DNA of 64,000 bases, taken from positions 347,862,302 to 347,926,301 of the forward strand of contig NC_090319.1 in assembly GCF_040869045.1 (NCBI RefSeq), read 5' to 3'. The stretch comes from Eurosta solidaginis. Taxonomy: Eukaryota > Arthropoda > Insecta > Diptera > Tephritidae. A program made the translations under genes and the position numbers. Each line of letters begins with the position of its first letter. Positions within the stretch are counted from its first letter, which is position 1. The notes beneath the pieces were generated by a model, which ran no database searches, had not been told where the DNA came from, and saw only the letters and a program-made list of their open reading frames with translations. Shown here one piece after another: positions 11,998 through 23,247 of the stretch.

Positions 11998-14900
11998 GAA
12001 CCGAGGGTAACCCTGGAATGTGTTTGTATGACATGTGTATCAAATGAAAGGCATTAAAGAGGGAGTGGGCCATAGTTCTATAGGTGGACGCCATTTAGGG
12101 ATATAGCCATAAAGGTGGATCAGGGTTGACTCTAGAATGCGTTTGTACGATATGGGTATCAAATTAAAGTTGTTAATAAGTATTTTAAAAGGAGTAATCC
12201 TTAGTCCCATAGGTGGACGCCGTTTCGAGATATCGCCATAAAGGTGGACCAGGGGTGACCCTAGAATTTATTTGTACAATATGGGCATCAAACGAAAGGT
12301 GCTAATGAGTATTTTAAAAGGGAGTGGGCCTTAGTTCTATAGGTGGATGCAGTTTCGAAATATCGCCATAAAGGTGAACCAGGGGTGACCCTAGAATTTG
12401 TTTGTACAATATGGGTATCAAAAGAAAGGTGTTGATAAGTATTTTAAAAGGAGTAATCCTTAGTCCCATAAGTGGACACCGTTTCGAGATATCGCCATAA
12501 AGGTGAACCAGGGGTGACCCTAGAATTTGTTTGTACTATATGGGTATCAAAAGAAAGGTGTTGATAAGTATTTTAAAAGGAGTAATCCTTAGTTCCATAG
12601 GTGGACGCCGTTTCGAGATATCGCCATAAAGGTGGACCAGGGGTGACCCTAGAATTTATTTGTACAATATGGGCATCAAACGAAAGGTGCTAATGAGTAT
12701 TTTAAAAGGGAGTGGGCCTTAGTTCTATAGGTGGATGCAGTTTCGAAATATCGCCATAAAGGTGAACCAGGGGTGACCCTAGAATTTGTTTGTACAATAT
12801 GGGTATCAAAAGAAAGGTGTTGATAAGTATTTTAAAAGGAGTAATCCTTAGTCCCATAAGTGGACACCGTTTCGAGATATCGCCATAAAGGTGAACCAGG
12901 GGTGACCCTAGAATTTGTTTGTACAATATGGGTATCAAAAGAAACGTGTTAATAAGTATTTTAAAAGGAGTAATCCTTAGTTCCATAGGTGGACGCCGTT
13001 TCGAGATATCGCCATAAAGGTGGACCAGGGGTGACCCTAGAATTTGTTTGTACAATATGGGTATCAAAAGAAAGGTGTTGATAAGTATTTTAAAAGGAGT
13101 AATCCTTAGTCCCATAGGTGGACGCCGTTTCGAGATATCGCCATAAAGGTGGACCAGGGGTGACCCTAGAATTTGTTTGTACAATATGGGTATCAAAAGA
13201 AAGGTGTTGATAAGTATTTTAAAAGGAGTAATCCTTAGTCCCATAGGTGGACGCCGTTTCGAGATATCGCCATAAAGGTGGACCAGGGGTGACCCTAGAA
13301 TTTGTTTGTACAATATGGGCATCAAAAGAAAAGTGTTAATAAGTATTTTAAAAGGAGTAATCCTTAGTCCCATAAGTGGACGCCGTTTCGAGATATCGCC
13401 ATAAAGGTGGACCAGGGGTGACCCTAGAATTTGTTTGTACAATATGGGTATCAAAAGAAAGGTGTTGATAAGTATTTTAAAAGGAGTAATCCTTAGTCCC
13501 ATAGGTGGACGCCGTTTCGAGATATCGCCATAAAGGTGAACCAGGGGTGACCCTAGAATTTGTTTGTACAATATGGGTATCAAAAGAAACGTGTTAATAA
13601 GTATTTTAAAAGGAGTAATCCTTAGTTTCATAGGTGGACGCCGTTTCGAGATATCGCCATAAAGGTCGACCAGGGGTGACCCTAGAATTTGTTTGTACAA
13701 TATGGGTATCAAAAGAAAGGTGTTGATAAGTATTTTAAAAGGAGTAATCCTTAGTCCCATAGGTGGACGCCGTTTCGAGATATCGCCATAAAGGTGAACC
13801 AGGGGTGACCCTAGAATTTGTTTGTACAATATGGGTATCAAAAGAAACGTGTTAATAAGTATTTTAAAAGGAGTAATCCTTAGTTCCATAGGTGGACGCC
13901 GTTTCGAGATATCGCCATAAAGGTCGACCAGGGGTGACTCTAGAATGCGTTTGTACGATATGGGTATCAAAAGAAAAGTGTTAATAAGTATTTTAAAAGG
14001 AGTAATCCTTAGTCCCATAGGTGGACGCCGTTTCGAGATATCGCCATAAAGGTCGACCAGGGGTGACCCTAGAATTTGTTTGTACAATATGGGTATCAAA
14101 AGAAAGGTGTTGATAAGTATTTTAAAAGGAGTAATCCTTAGTCCCATAGGTGGACGCCGTTTCGAGATATCGCCATAAAGGTGAACCAGGGGTGACCCTA
14201 GAATTTGTTTGTACAATATGGGTATCAAAAGAAACGTGTTAATAAGTATTTTAAAAGGAGTAATCCTTAGTTCCATAGGTGGACGCCGTTTCGAGATATC
14301 GCCATAAAGGTCGACCAGGGGTGACTCTAGAATGCGTTTGTACGATATGGGTATCAAAAGAAAAGTGTTAATAAGTATTTTAAAAGGAGTAATCCTTAGT
14401 CCCATAGGTGGACGCCGTTTCGAGATATCGCCATAAAGGTCGACCAGGGGTGACTCTAGAATGCGTTTGTACGATATGGGTATCAAAAGAAAAGTGTTAA
14501 TAAGTATTTTAAAAGGAGTAATCCTTAGTCCCATAGGTGGACGCCGTTTCGAGATATCGCCATAAAGGTGAACCAGGGGTGACTCTAGAATGCGTTTGTA
14601 CGATATGGGTATCAAAAGAAAAGTGTTAATAAGTATTTTAAAAGGAGTAATCCTTAGTCCCATAGGTGGACGCCGTTTCGAGATATCGCCATAAAGGTCG
14701 ACCAGGGGTGACCCTAGAATTTGTTTGTACAATATGGGTATCAAAAGAAAGGTGTTGATAAGTATTTTAAAAGGAGTAATCCTTAGTCCCATAGGTGGAC
14801 GCCGTTTCGAGATATCGCCATAAAGGTGAACCAGGGGTGACCCTAGAATTTGTTTGTACAATATGGGTATCAAAAGAAACGTGTTAATAAGTATTTTAAA

Positions 14901-17900
14901 AGGAGTAATCCTTAGTTCCATAGGTGGACGCCGTTTCGAGATATCGCCATAAAGGTCGACCAGGGGTGACTCTAGAATGCGTTTGTACGATATGGGTATC
15001 AAAAGAAAAGTGTTAATAAGTATTTTAAAAGGAGTAATCCTTAGTCCCATAGGTGGACGCCGTTTCGAGATATCGCCATAAAGGTCGACCAGGGGTTACC
15101 CTACAATTTGTTTGTACATTATGGGTATCAAAAGAAAGGTGTTGATAAGTATTTTAAAAGGAGTAATCCTTAGTCCCATAGGTGACGCCGTTTCGAGATA
15201 TCGCCATAAAGGTGAACCAGGGGTGACCCTAGATATTGTTTGTACAATATGGGTATCAAAAGAAAGGTGTTGATAAGTATTTTAAAAGGAGTAATCCTTA
15301 GTCCCATAGGTGGACGCCGTTTCGAGATATCGCCATAAAGGTGGACCAGGGGTGACCCTAGAATTTGTTTGTACAATATGGATATCAAAAGAAAGGTGTT
15401 GATAAGTATTTTAAAAGGAGTAATCCTTAGTCCCATAGGTGGACGCCGTTTCGAGATATCGCCATAAAGGTGGACCAGGGGTGACCCTAGAATTTGTTTG
15501 TACAATATGGGTATCAAAAGAAAGGTGTTGATAAGTATTTTAAAAGGAGTAATCCGTAGTCCCATAGGTTGACGCCGTTTCGAGATATCGCCATAAAGGT
15601 GGACCAGGGGTGACCCTAGAATTTGTTTGTACAATATGGGTATCAAAAGAAAGGTGTTGATAAGTATTTTAAAAGAAGTAATCCTTAGTCCCATAGGTGG
15701 ACGCCGTTTCGAGATATCGCCATAAAGGTGAACCAGGGGTGACCCTAGAATTTGTTTGTACAATATGGGTATCAAAAGAAAAGTGTTAATAAGTATTTTA
15801 AAAGGAGTAATCCTTAGTCCCATAGGTGGACGCCGTTTCGAGATATCGCCATAAAGGTGGACCAGGGGTGACCCTACAATTTGTTTGTACAATATGGGTA
15901 TCAAAAGAAAGGTGTTAATAAGTATTTTAAAAGGAGTAATCCTTAGTCCCATAGGTGGACGCCGTTTCGAGATATCGCCATAAAGGTGGACCAGGGGTGA
16001 CCCTAGAATTTGTTTGTACAATATGGGTATCAAAAGAAAGGTGCTAATAAGTAATTTAAAAGGAGTAATCCTTAGTTCCATAGGTGGACGCCGTTTCGAG
16101 ATATCGCCATAAAGGTCGACCAGGGGTGACCCTAGAATTTGTTTGTACAATATGGGTATCAAAAGAAAGGTGTTGATAAGTATTTTAAAAGGAGTAATCC
16201 TTAGTCCCATAGGTGGACGCCGTTTCGAGATATCGCCATAAAGGTCGACCAGGGGTGACCCTAGAATTTGTTTGTACAATATGGGTATCAAAAGAAAGGT
16301 GTTAATAAGTATTTTAAAAGGAGTAATCCTTAGTCCCATAGGTGGACGCCGTTTCGAGATATCGCCATAAAGGTCGACCAGGGGTGACTCTAGAATGCGT
16401 TTGTACGATATGGGTATCAAAAGAAAAGTGTTAATAAGTATTTTAAAAGGAGTAATCCTTAGTCCCATAGGTGGACGCCGTTTCGAGATATCGCCATAAA
16501 GGTGGACCAGGGGTGACCCTACAATTTGTTTGTACAATATGGGTATCAAAAGAAAGGTGTTAATAAGTATTTTAAAAGGAGTAATCCTTAGTCCCATAGG
16601 TGGACGACGTTTCGAGATATCGCCATAAAGGTGGACCAGGGGTGACCCTAGAATTTGTTTGTACAATATGGGTATCAAAAGAAAGGTGTTAATAAGTATT
16701 TTAAAAGGAGTAATCCTTAGTTCCATAGGTGGACGCCGTTTCGAGATATCGCCATAAAGGTCGACCAGGGGTGACCCTAGAATTTGTTTGTACAATATGG
16801 GTATCAAAAGAAAGGTGTTGATAAGTATTTTAAAAGGAGTAATCCTTAGTCCCATAGGTGGACGCCGTTTCGAGATATCGCCATAAAGGTGGACCAGGGG
16901 TGACCCTAGAATTTATTTGTACAATATGGGTATCAAAAGAAAGGTGTTGATAAGTATTTTAAAAGGAGTAATCCTTAGTCCCATAGGTGGACGACGTTTC
17001 GAGATATCGCCATAAAGGTGGACCAGGGGTGACCCTAGAATTTGTTTGTACAATATGGGTATCAAAAGAAAGGTGTTAATAAGTATTTTAAAAGGAGTAA
17101 TCCTTAGTCCCATAGGTGGACGACGTTTCGAGATATCGCCATAAAGGTGGACCAGGGGTGACCCTAGAATTTGTTTGTACAATATGGGTATCAAAAGAAA
17201 CGTGTTAATAAGTATTTTAAAAGGAGTAATCCTTAGTTCCATAGGTGGACGCCGTTTCGAGATATCGCCATAAAGGTCGACCAGGGGTGACCCTAGAATT
17301 TGTTTGTACAATATGGGTATCAAAAGAAAGGTGTTGATAAGTATTTTAAAAGGAGTAATCCTTAGTCCCATAGGTGGACGCCTTTTCGAGGTATCGCAAT
17401 AAAGGTGGACCAGAGGTGACTCTAGAATATGTTTGTACGATATGGGTATCAAATGAAAGGTTTTAATGAGTATTTTAAAAGGGAGTGGGCCTTAGTTCTA
17501 TAGGTGGACGCCGTTTCGAAATATCGCCATAAAGGTGGAGCAGGGGTGGCTCTAGAATGTGTTTGTACGATATGGGTATCAAATTAAAGGTATTAATGAG
17601 GGTTTTAAAAGGGAGTAATCCTTAGTCCAATAGGTGGACGCCGTTTCGAAATATTGCCATAAAGGTGGAGCAGGGGTGACTCTAGAATGTGTTTGTACGA
17701 TATGGGTATCAAATTAAAGGTATTAATGAGGGTTTTAAAAGGGAGTAATCCTTAGTTCCATAAGTGGACGCCGTTTCGAGATATCGCCATAAAGGTGGGC
17801 CAGGGGTGACTCTAGAATTTGTTTGTACAATATGGGTATCAAAAGAAAGGTGTTAATAAGCATTTTAAAAGGAGTAATCCTTAGTTCCATAGGTGGACGC

Positions 17901-18600
17901 CGTTTCGAAATATCGCCATAAAGGTAGACCAGAGGTGACTCTAGAATGTGTTTGTGCGATATGGGTATCAAATCAAAGGTATTAATGAGGGTTTTAAAAG
18001 GGAGTAATCCTTAGTTCCATAGGTGGACGCCGTTTCGAGATATCGCCATAAAGGTGGGCCAGGGGTGACTCTAGAATTCGTTTGTGCAATATGGGTATCA
18101 AACGAAAGGAGTTAGTGAGTATTTTAAAAGGGAGTGGGCCTTAGTTCTATAGGTGGACGCCTTTTCGAAGTATCGCAATAAAGGTGGACCAGGGGTGACT
18201 CTAGACTTTGTTAGTACGATATGGGTATCAAATGAAAGGTGTTAATGAGTATTTTAAAAGGGAGTGGGCCTTCGTTGTATAGGTGTTCGCCTTTTCGAGA
18301 TATCGCCATAAATGTGGACCAGGGGTGACTTTAGAACATGTTTGTACGATATGGGCATCAAATGAAAGGTGTTAATGAGTATTTTATAAGGGAGTGGGCC
18401 TTAGTTCTATAGGTGGACGCCGTTTCGAAATATCGCCATAAAGGTGGACCAGGGGTGACTCTAGAATGTGTTTGTACGATATGGGTATCAAATTAAAGGT
18501 ATTAATGAGAGTTTTAAAAGGGAGTGGTGGTAGTTGTATATGTGAAGGCGTTTTCCAGATATCGACCAAAATGTGGACCAGGGTGACCCAGAACATCATC
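11998..18600. repeat. 129-bp tandem satellite array, about 51 units
   Basis: The word GGTGGACG recurs every 129 bases (e.g. 12083, 12212), as does TCCCATAGG (15302, 15431). Central units (about 12.7-17.4 kb) are nearly identical, while units at both flanks are more diverged, the usual pattern of homogenisation by unequal exchange. Variants (ACCAGGGGTGACCCTAGAAT vs ACCAGGGGTGACTCTAGAAT, and TACAATATGG vs TACGATATGG) recur in ordered sets. Because 129 is a multiple of three, one minus-strand frame stays open for long runs (15050-12702, 16855-15170, 17452-16913). I regard these as a consequence of the repeat, not as genes. Confidence 0.95.
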
Positions 18601-19908
18601 TGTTGGATACCGCTAATTTATTTATATATGTAATACCTGCAAAGATTCCAAGGGCTTTGATTTCGCCCTGCAAAACTTTTTCATTTTCTTCTACTTAATA
18701 TGATAGGTGTCACAACCATTTTATAAAGTTTTTTCTAAAGTTATATTTCGCTTCAATAAAACAGTCCAATTACCTTACCATGTTTCATCCCTTTTTTCGT
18801 ATTTGGTATAGAATTATGGCATTTTTTTCATTTTTCGTAATTGTCGATATCGAAAAAGTGGGCGTGGTCATAGTCGGATTTCGTTCATTTTTCATACCAA
18901 GATAAAGTGAGTTCAAGTAAGCGCGTGAACTAAGTTCATTAAAGATATGTCGATTTTTGCTCAGGTTATCGTGTTAACGACCATGCGGAAGGACAGACGG
19001 ACGACTGTGTATAAAAACTGGGCGTGGCATCAACCGTTTTCGCCCATTTTCAAAGAAAAGAGTTAACGTCATAAAATCTATGCCCCTACCAAATTTCAAA
19101 AGGATTGGTTAATTTTTGTTCGACTTATGGCGTTAAAAGTATCCTAGACAAATTAAATGAAAAAGGGCGGAGCCACGCCCATTTTGAAATTTTCTTTTAT
19201 TTTTCTATTTTGTTCCACTATATCATTACTGGAGTTGAATGTTGACATAATTTACTTATATACTGTAAAGATATTAAATTTATTGTTAAAATTTTACTTT
19301 AAAAAAAATTTTTTTTTAAAAGTGGGCGTGGTCCTTCTCCGATTTTGCTAATTTTTATTAAGCGTACATATAGTAATAGGAGTAACGTTCCTGCCAAATT
19401 TCATCATGATATCTTCAACGACTGCCAAATTACAGCTTGCAAAAGTTTTAAATTACCTTTAAAAGTGGGCGGTGCCACGCCCATTGTCCAAAATTTTACC
19501 AGTTTTCCATTCTGCGTCATAAGTTCAACTCATCTACCAAGTTTCGTCGCTTTATCTGTCTTTTGTAATGAATTATCGCAATTTTTCGGTTTTTCGAAAT
19601 TTTCGATATCGAAAAAGTAGGCGTGGTTATAGTCCGATATCGTTCATTTTAAATAGCGATCTGAGATGAGTGCTCAGGAACCCACATACCAAATTTCATC
19701 AAGATACCTCAAAATTTACTCAAGTTATCGTGTTAACGGACGGACGGACGGACGAACATGGCTCAATCAAATTTTTTTTCGATCCTGATTATTTTGATAT
19801 ATGGAAGTCTATATCTATCTCGATTCCTTTATATATGTACAACCAACCGTTATCCAATCAAACTTAATATACTCTGTGAGCTCTGCTCAACTGAGTATAA
19901 AAAGAATA
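18600..19908. mobile_element. Non-repeat tail of the satellite-carrying element
   Basis: This segment is shared, in order, with 48670-49945 (sister copy) and in part with 40240-40745. It carries the words GTGGGCGTGGTC, CGAAATTTTCGATATCGAAA, GTTATCGTGTTAACGG and a (GGAC)n run at 19738-19754. It holds no open frame with recognisable domains. Confidence 0.75.
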
Positions 19909-19909
19909 A

Positions 19910-20212
19910 TAAAGGAAATAAAGGAATAAAATGGAACAAAAATAAAAAAGAATTAGAAAATTAAAAGGCATAAGTTATATATTATAACGTAATACTAATT
20001 ATAATTACCCAAAGTAAAAGCCAAAAAAAAAAACATGTTTTAAATACATCCAAACCTAGAAATAGGAGCGTTTGGTGCTTATTTATCACATTGAATCCCT
20101 CTAACTTAACAAAATAGTATATGTCAAAAGGAGACAACGCGATCAAAAAGCGCCCAACGCTCCAATCCAGGTTTCGCTGATACTCGTAACAAAGAATTTG
20201 CCATATTAAAGT
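19910..20212. other. A-rich non-coding spacer
   Basis: A/T-rich sequence between two mobile elements. No feature seen beyond A-rich low complexity at 19910-19970. Confidence 0.4.
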
Positions 20213-20960
20213 TATATATTAAAATTAAAATTATTAAGAAGTAGCTGTTTGACTTTCGTTTTAAAGCATTGGAGATTTCTAGCATTTTTTATTTCGTCCG
20301 GAAGCTTATTAAATAATTTTACACCATAGTGCCTTAAGGATTTCGCACTTCTCTCCGTTCGAAAGAATCGCGGTCTGATGTTCGACCTAGTTCGTAGCGC
20401 ATATTCGAGATTTGGTTCCTCTGGAACCGATAAATTATGTTTAATTAAATTATTTTTAACTTTGTAAAATGCTTCTAAAGTTTGCAATATAGCATATTTC
20501 CGAATATCCAACCTGTTTTGATATAAGAGCTCGCCTGCCATTCCTCCCGGCAAATGCAAAATATTTTCTATAACTTTATTTTGTATTCTCTGAATTTCAT
20601 TTGTAAGTTGCTCAGAGCAGTTATTCCATATAGGTTTCAAATTGTGTATTTTAGACATGAACACAGAGTTGTATAGAAGCCATAAATGTTTTTGTGGAAT
20701 CACTTTACGATTTCTATAAATAGCGAAATTTAGCGGTAATAATTTCATTTTAATTCTGTTTATGTGTTCTCGCCAGCTTAAATTTGCGTCAAACCAAATG
20801 CTAAGGTATTTTAATGTATCGACCCTCGATATGAAACTACCATCTAAATGAACTCATTTCAGATTATGAATGCCAGAGATATCCCTGTAGTTGTTGAAAA
20901 TTATGAAATTGATTTTGGCTCAATTAATTTTCAATAAATTTCGTTCGAACCATTGGGATA
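20212..20960 (-). pseudogene. LINE ORF2 C-terminal fragment (CR1/jockey-like)
   Basis: An open 178-codon frame (20748-20212) continues upstream to about 20960 with one apparent stop. It reads VDTLKYLSIWFDANLSWREH, then FMSKIHNLKPIWNNCSEQL, IQRIQNKVIENILHLPGG and GVKLFNKLPDEIKNARNLQC. These are the thumb and C-terminal segments that follow the YADD core in CR1/jockey-type non-LTR retrotransposons. The catalytic palm is absent, so this is a 5'-truncated copy. The frame is rather well preserved, suggesting a younger insertion than most LINE scraps here. Confidence 0.75.
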
Positions 20961-21079
20961 TATTATATATATATATTTATCAGCATACGACTTTTCCACC
21001 ACTTTGTGGACTAGGCTGTGTGCCCTATTGTGGTCTTTTTGCTCACACAGCCATCCCTTGTGTGCAAAATTTTTTCAAA

Positions 21080-21560
21080 GAACTTACTGATATGACTTTT
21101 TATATCTCAGTGAAGTGGATCCCATCAATAAGTTGTCTGTTAGGACGTCTAGGTTTCTGAGTATTTAACAAAAACTGTTTGCTCAGCATTTCGCCTCTCA
21201 CATTTTTGGGGAGTAATTCCGCCTCACTGTTTAGATGTTGTTTTAGCAACATAAGAAGATATCCCGTGGCACTTCAGAGAGCGGTGTTTTGACAGGCCTG
21301 CAGCTTCTACGAGTGTGCTTCTTTAAAGCTCGGTGACCATATGGGCGACGCTTTATGATAGCTATGAATATTTCTTTGTCTTTGTTCCAAGTGCTGACGG
21401 GTGCTCGAGGATTTTGTTACCGCTCTGAACCAGTACAACTGCATGCTCAACAAAGTGCAGGTTATTACCGAACGTTACAGTGGTGTTCTTGGTTCAATCC
21501 ACAATTGATTTGTGGGTTTACTGGTTTTAGCGCGGTGGTGGTGCTATGTATTTTTTAAAA
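21080..21560 (-). pseudogene. Jockey-like LINE fragment, decayed
   Basis: A minus-strand segment at about 21250-21120 reads EMLSKQFLLNTQKPRRPNRQ, closely matching EMLTKQLLLNTQKPGHPNR encoded at 52010-51920. Both represent the segment downstream of the RT domain in a jockey-type ORF2. The upstream part carries the matching words for TALRIATGCLLM in a decayed form. Frame breaks make it a relic. Confidence 0.6.
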
Positions 21561-21807
21561 GCCATGCTGGTGGTTGGCAAGTCGGTGGCTTGCAGTGAAA
21601 TAAGGGTGCAGGACGGCTTCCTAGTGTCCCAGCTACTGATCATAGGGAAGACACCGGGCGATATGAGTTTCTTTCTCTAGCTTATTTCACAGTCATCAAT
21701 TTTGTGATAATTTGAAATATGAATAGATGAAATGTGAAAACCAAATCCATTGCTAAATAAATATATACATGCTTGGCGAAATTTAGCTGAAATTGGCATC
21801 GTATTCC

Positions 21808-22066
21808 TTTTTAATTTTTCTTACAAATTGGCGGGACGGGCATGACTCCGCACGGCATCTGCAATGCTGATAAATTTTCACTGAAGAGTTTTTCATGGCA
21901 GAATATACTCGGAGTTTTTGCCTAATCACTGCCGAGGGGCGATCCCGCTTGGAAAAACTCGTTTCTACAATACAAAGCTTTCTTAATTCTCTATGTTGCT
22001 TTGCCTAGGACTTGAACCCAGGGCCATCGGTATGGTAGGCGGAGCACGCACCTACCAGAACACAAG
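21808..22066 (-). mobile_element. tRNA-derived SINE, copy 2 (partial)
   Basis: Minus-strand SINE with the head at about 22066 (complement of GGTAGGCGGAGCACGC), a B-box-like GGTTCAAGTCC equivalent at about 22010 and the shared body (GAGGGGCGATCCCGCTTGG, TTTTTCATGGCAGAATATAC). The 3' end is truncated just after ACAAATTGGCGGG. Confidence 0.8.
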
Positions 22067-22268
22067 GATAAGGATTTTTCGAAACACATTCCAAAAAGTA
22101 CCAAAACTTATTGATTTGTCGCTTGGGTTAAAAAAAACTATTTTGAAGGCAGAATTTAGTTTTGCGTATTTATAGATTACAATATTTGTTTACTTTACTA
22201 AAGTTTTTAATTTTTTTCTTTGGAATAAAATGAAAGAGGTATTTACTCATAATATTCATTTATATACT

Positions 22269-22407
22269 TCAACCTGCTGCTGACTTCAAAACAGCCGCAC
22301 TTAACAACGGGCGAGAGTCACAACACCGCTGGCATGGATTTTGACCATCCATGCAACAAAGTTCACAGAATTGAGAAGAATTAAACATTGCCGATTCATC
22401 ATCTTCA
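22269..22407 (-). CDS. Exon 3: acidic then Cys-rich C-terminus
   Basis: The acceptor TTTGCAG (ending at 22408) is preceded by a good pyrimidine tract. The phase is correct: GA from exon 2 plus T gives Asp. The product reads DEDDESAMFNSSQ, then FCELCCMDGQNPCQRCCDSR and ends LLSAAVLKSAAG. Six cysteines fall within 18 residues in the pattern C-x2-CC-x6-C-x2-CC, suggesting a disulphide-stabilised or metal-binding knot in a secreted protein. I do not recognise the family. Confidence 0.68.
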
Positions 22408-22488
22408 CTGCAAATAGAGAAATGTTTTATAAATATCTTAAAATAATTAACAACTTGATAAGAGCAATTCAAATAGAACACCACTTAC

Positions 22489-23247
22489 TCTTTAAATGTA
22501 GGTAGCAATGGACTAATTGCAAGATATTTGCTAATATCTGGATTTGTACTAAAACCAGATTTGACTGGTATTTGTGTTATCTGTTTATTGCAATTTAAAT
22601 TAGTCAGTTGTTGTTGTTTCTGTTGAAATTGGTAATATGTATTAGGTTGTGGTGAATAAATTTGTAATTGCTGTGCTGTTGTTGTTGTTGTCATTTGTGG
22701 CTTGTAAAATTGTAAATGTTGCTTTTGTAATTGTGGTGATTGCTGTGGTTGATGAATTTGATATTGTTGCTGATGTTTAAATCGTACAATTGGTGCAAAT
22801 ATTAGCACTTGCTGCTGTGTCCGATGTTGTTGATTGTTAATGCTTTATAAGTATTGCTGATTATTTACAATTTGTTGATGTGATGATAATGACGTCAATG
22901 GCAGATCATATTTCTGGTTTAAATGTTGCTGTTGGTTAAATGCTGTTAAATGTTATTGAGGTTGATATAGTTGCTGTTTTTGTAATTGTTCTGCTATTGT
23001 GGGTTTTTGTGCTCGATATAGTGAATTGTATTGTTCATTACCACTGCGGTGCACATTGCCGCTCAAGGGCAAACTATTGCGATATGATCTTAGTTGCGGT
23101 GGCCTTGATAGTTGAATTGGTTCAGATTGAAGAAACTTAATCATTGGCCAATAAATAGACCGGTTGGGCACTGTATTCATTATCAGCGGTTCTTCGTTGT
23201 TTCTATTTTTAACGATATAGAAAGTTCGAGGCAAATTGAGAGACAAT
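22489..23247 (-). CDS. Exon 2: Gln-rich exon with two in-frame TAA
   Basis: Acceptor AG at 23249-23248, donor GTAAGTGG from 22488. The frame set by exon 1 reads LSLNLPRTFYIVKNRNNEEP at the start, then QLQKQQLYQPQ, a stop (TAA, 22955-22953), then HLTAFNQQQHLNQKYDLPL, a second stop (TAA, 22847-22845), then QQQVLIFAPIVRFKHQQQYQ and a run rich in Gln, Pro and Thr (QMTTTTTAQQLQIYSPQPN) to PLLPTFK. The first TAA is preceded by CAA and followed by CAT, so CAA-to-TAA changes are the simplest explanation. The acceptor has a weak pyrimidine tract; an alternative AG at about 23272 would throw the frame out. Confidence 0.65.

Larger units (their letters stand above)
11904..19908. mobile_element. DINE/Helentron-like element with satellite core
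   Basis: The left end has a compact hairpin (TTCGGGTGTAACCGAA) and then ATACTCAGTTGAGAGCT. The right end at about 19869-19905 carries the complement (AGCTCTGCTCAACTGAGTAT), giving subterminal inverted repeats. The core is a tandem array (11998-18600), followed by about 1.3 kb of unique sequence with repeated GTGGGCGTGG and CGGACGGACGG words. Subterminal inverted repeats, a near-terminal hairpin and central tandem repeats are the known layout of non-autonomous Helentrons (DINE-1, DINE-TR1). No transposase is encoded. A foldback (Tetris-like) element is the alternative. A sister copy spans 46188-49945. Confidence 0.72.

Noticed and set aside
12702..17452. Three very long minus-strand ORFs (up to 782 codons) that look like a repetitive protein gene
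   Set aside because: They are the translation of the 129-bp satellite (43 codons per unit). Internal Mets, no promoter or splice context, frame breaks between runs and homogenised units point to repeat DNA, not a gene.
22940..23140. Plus-strand ORF opposite exon 2 of the Gln-rich gene
   Set aside because: It is the antisense shadow of a CAA/CAG-rich exon; the minus strand has matching splice sites and a signal peptide exon in phase.
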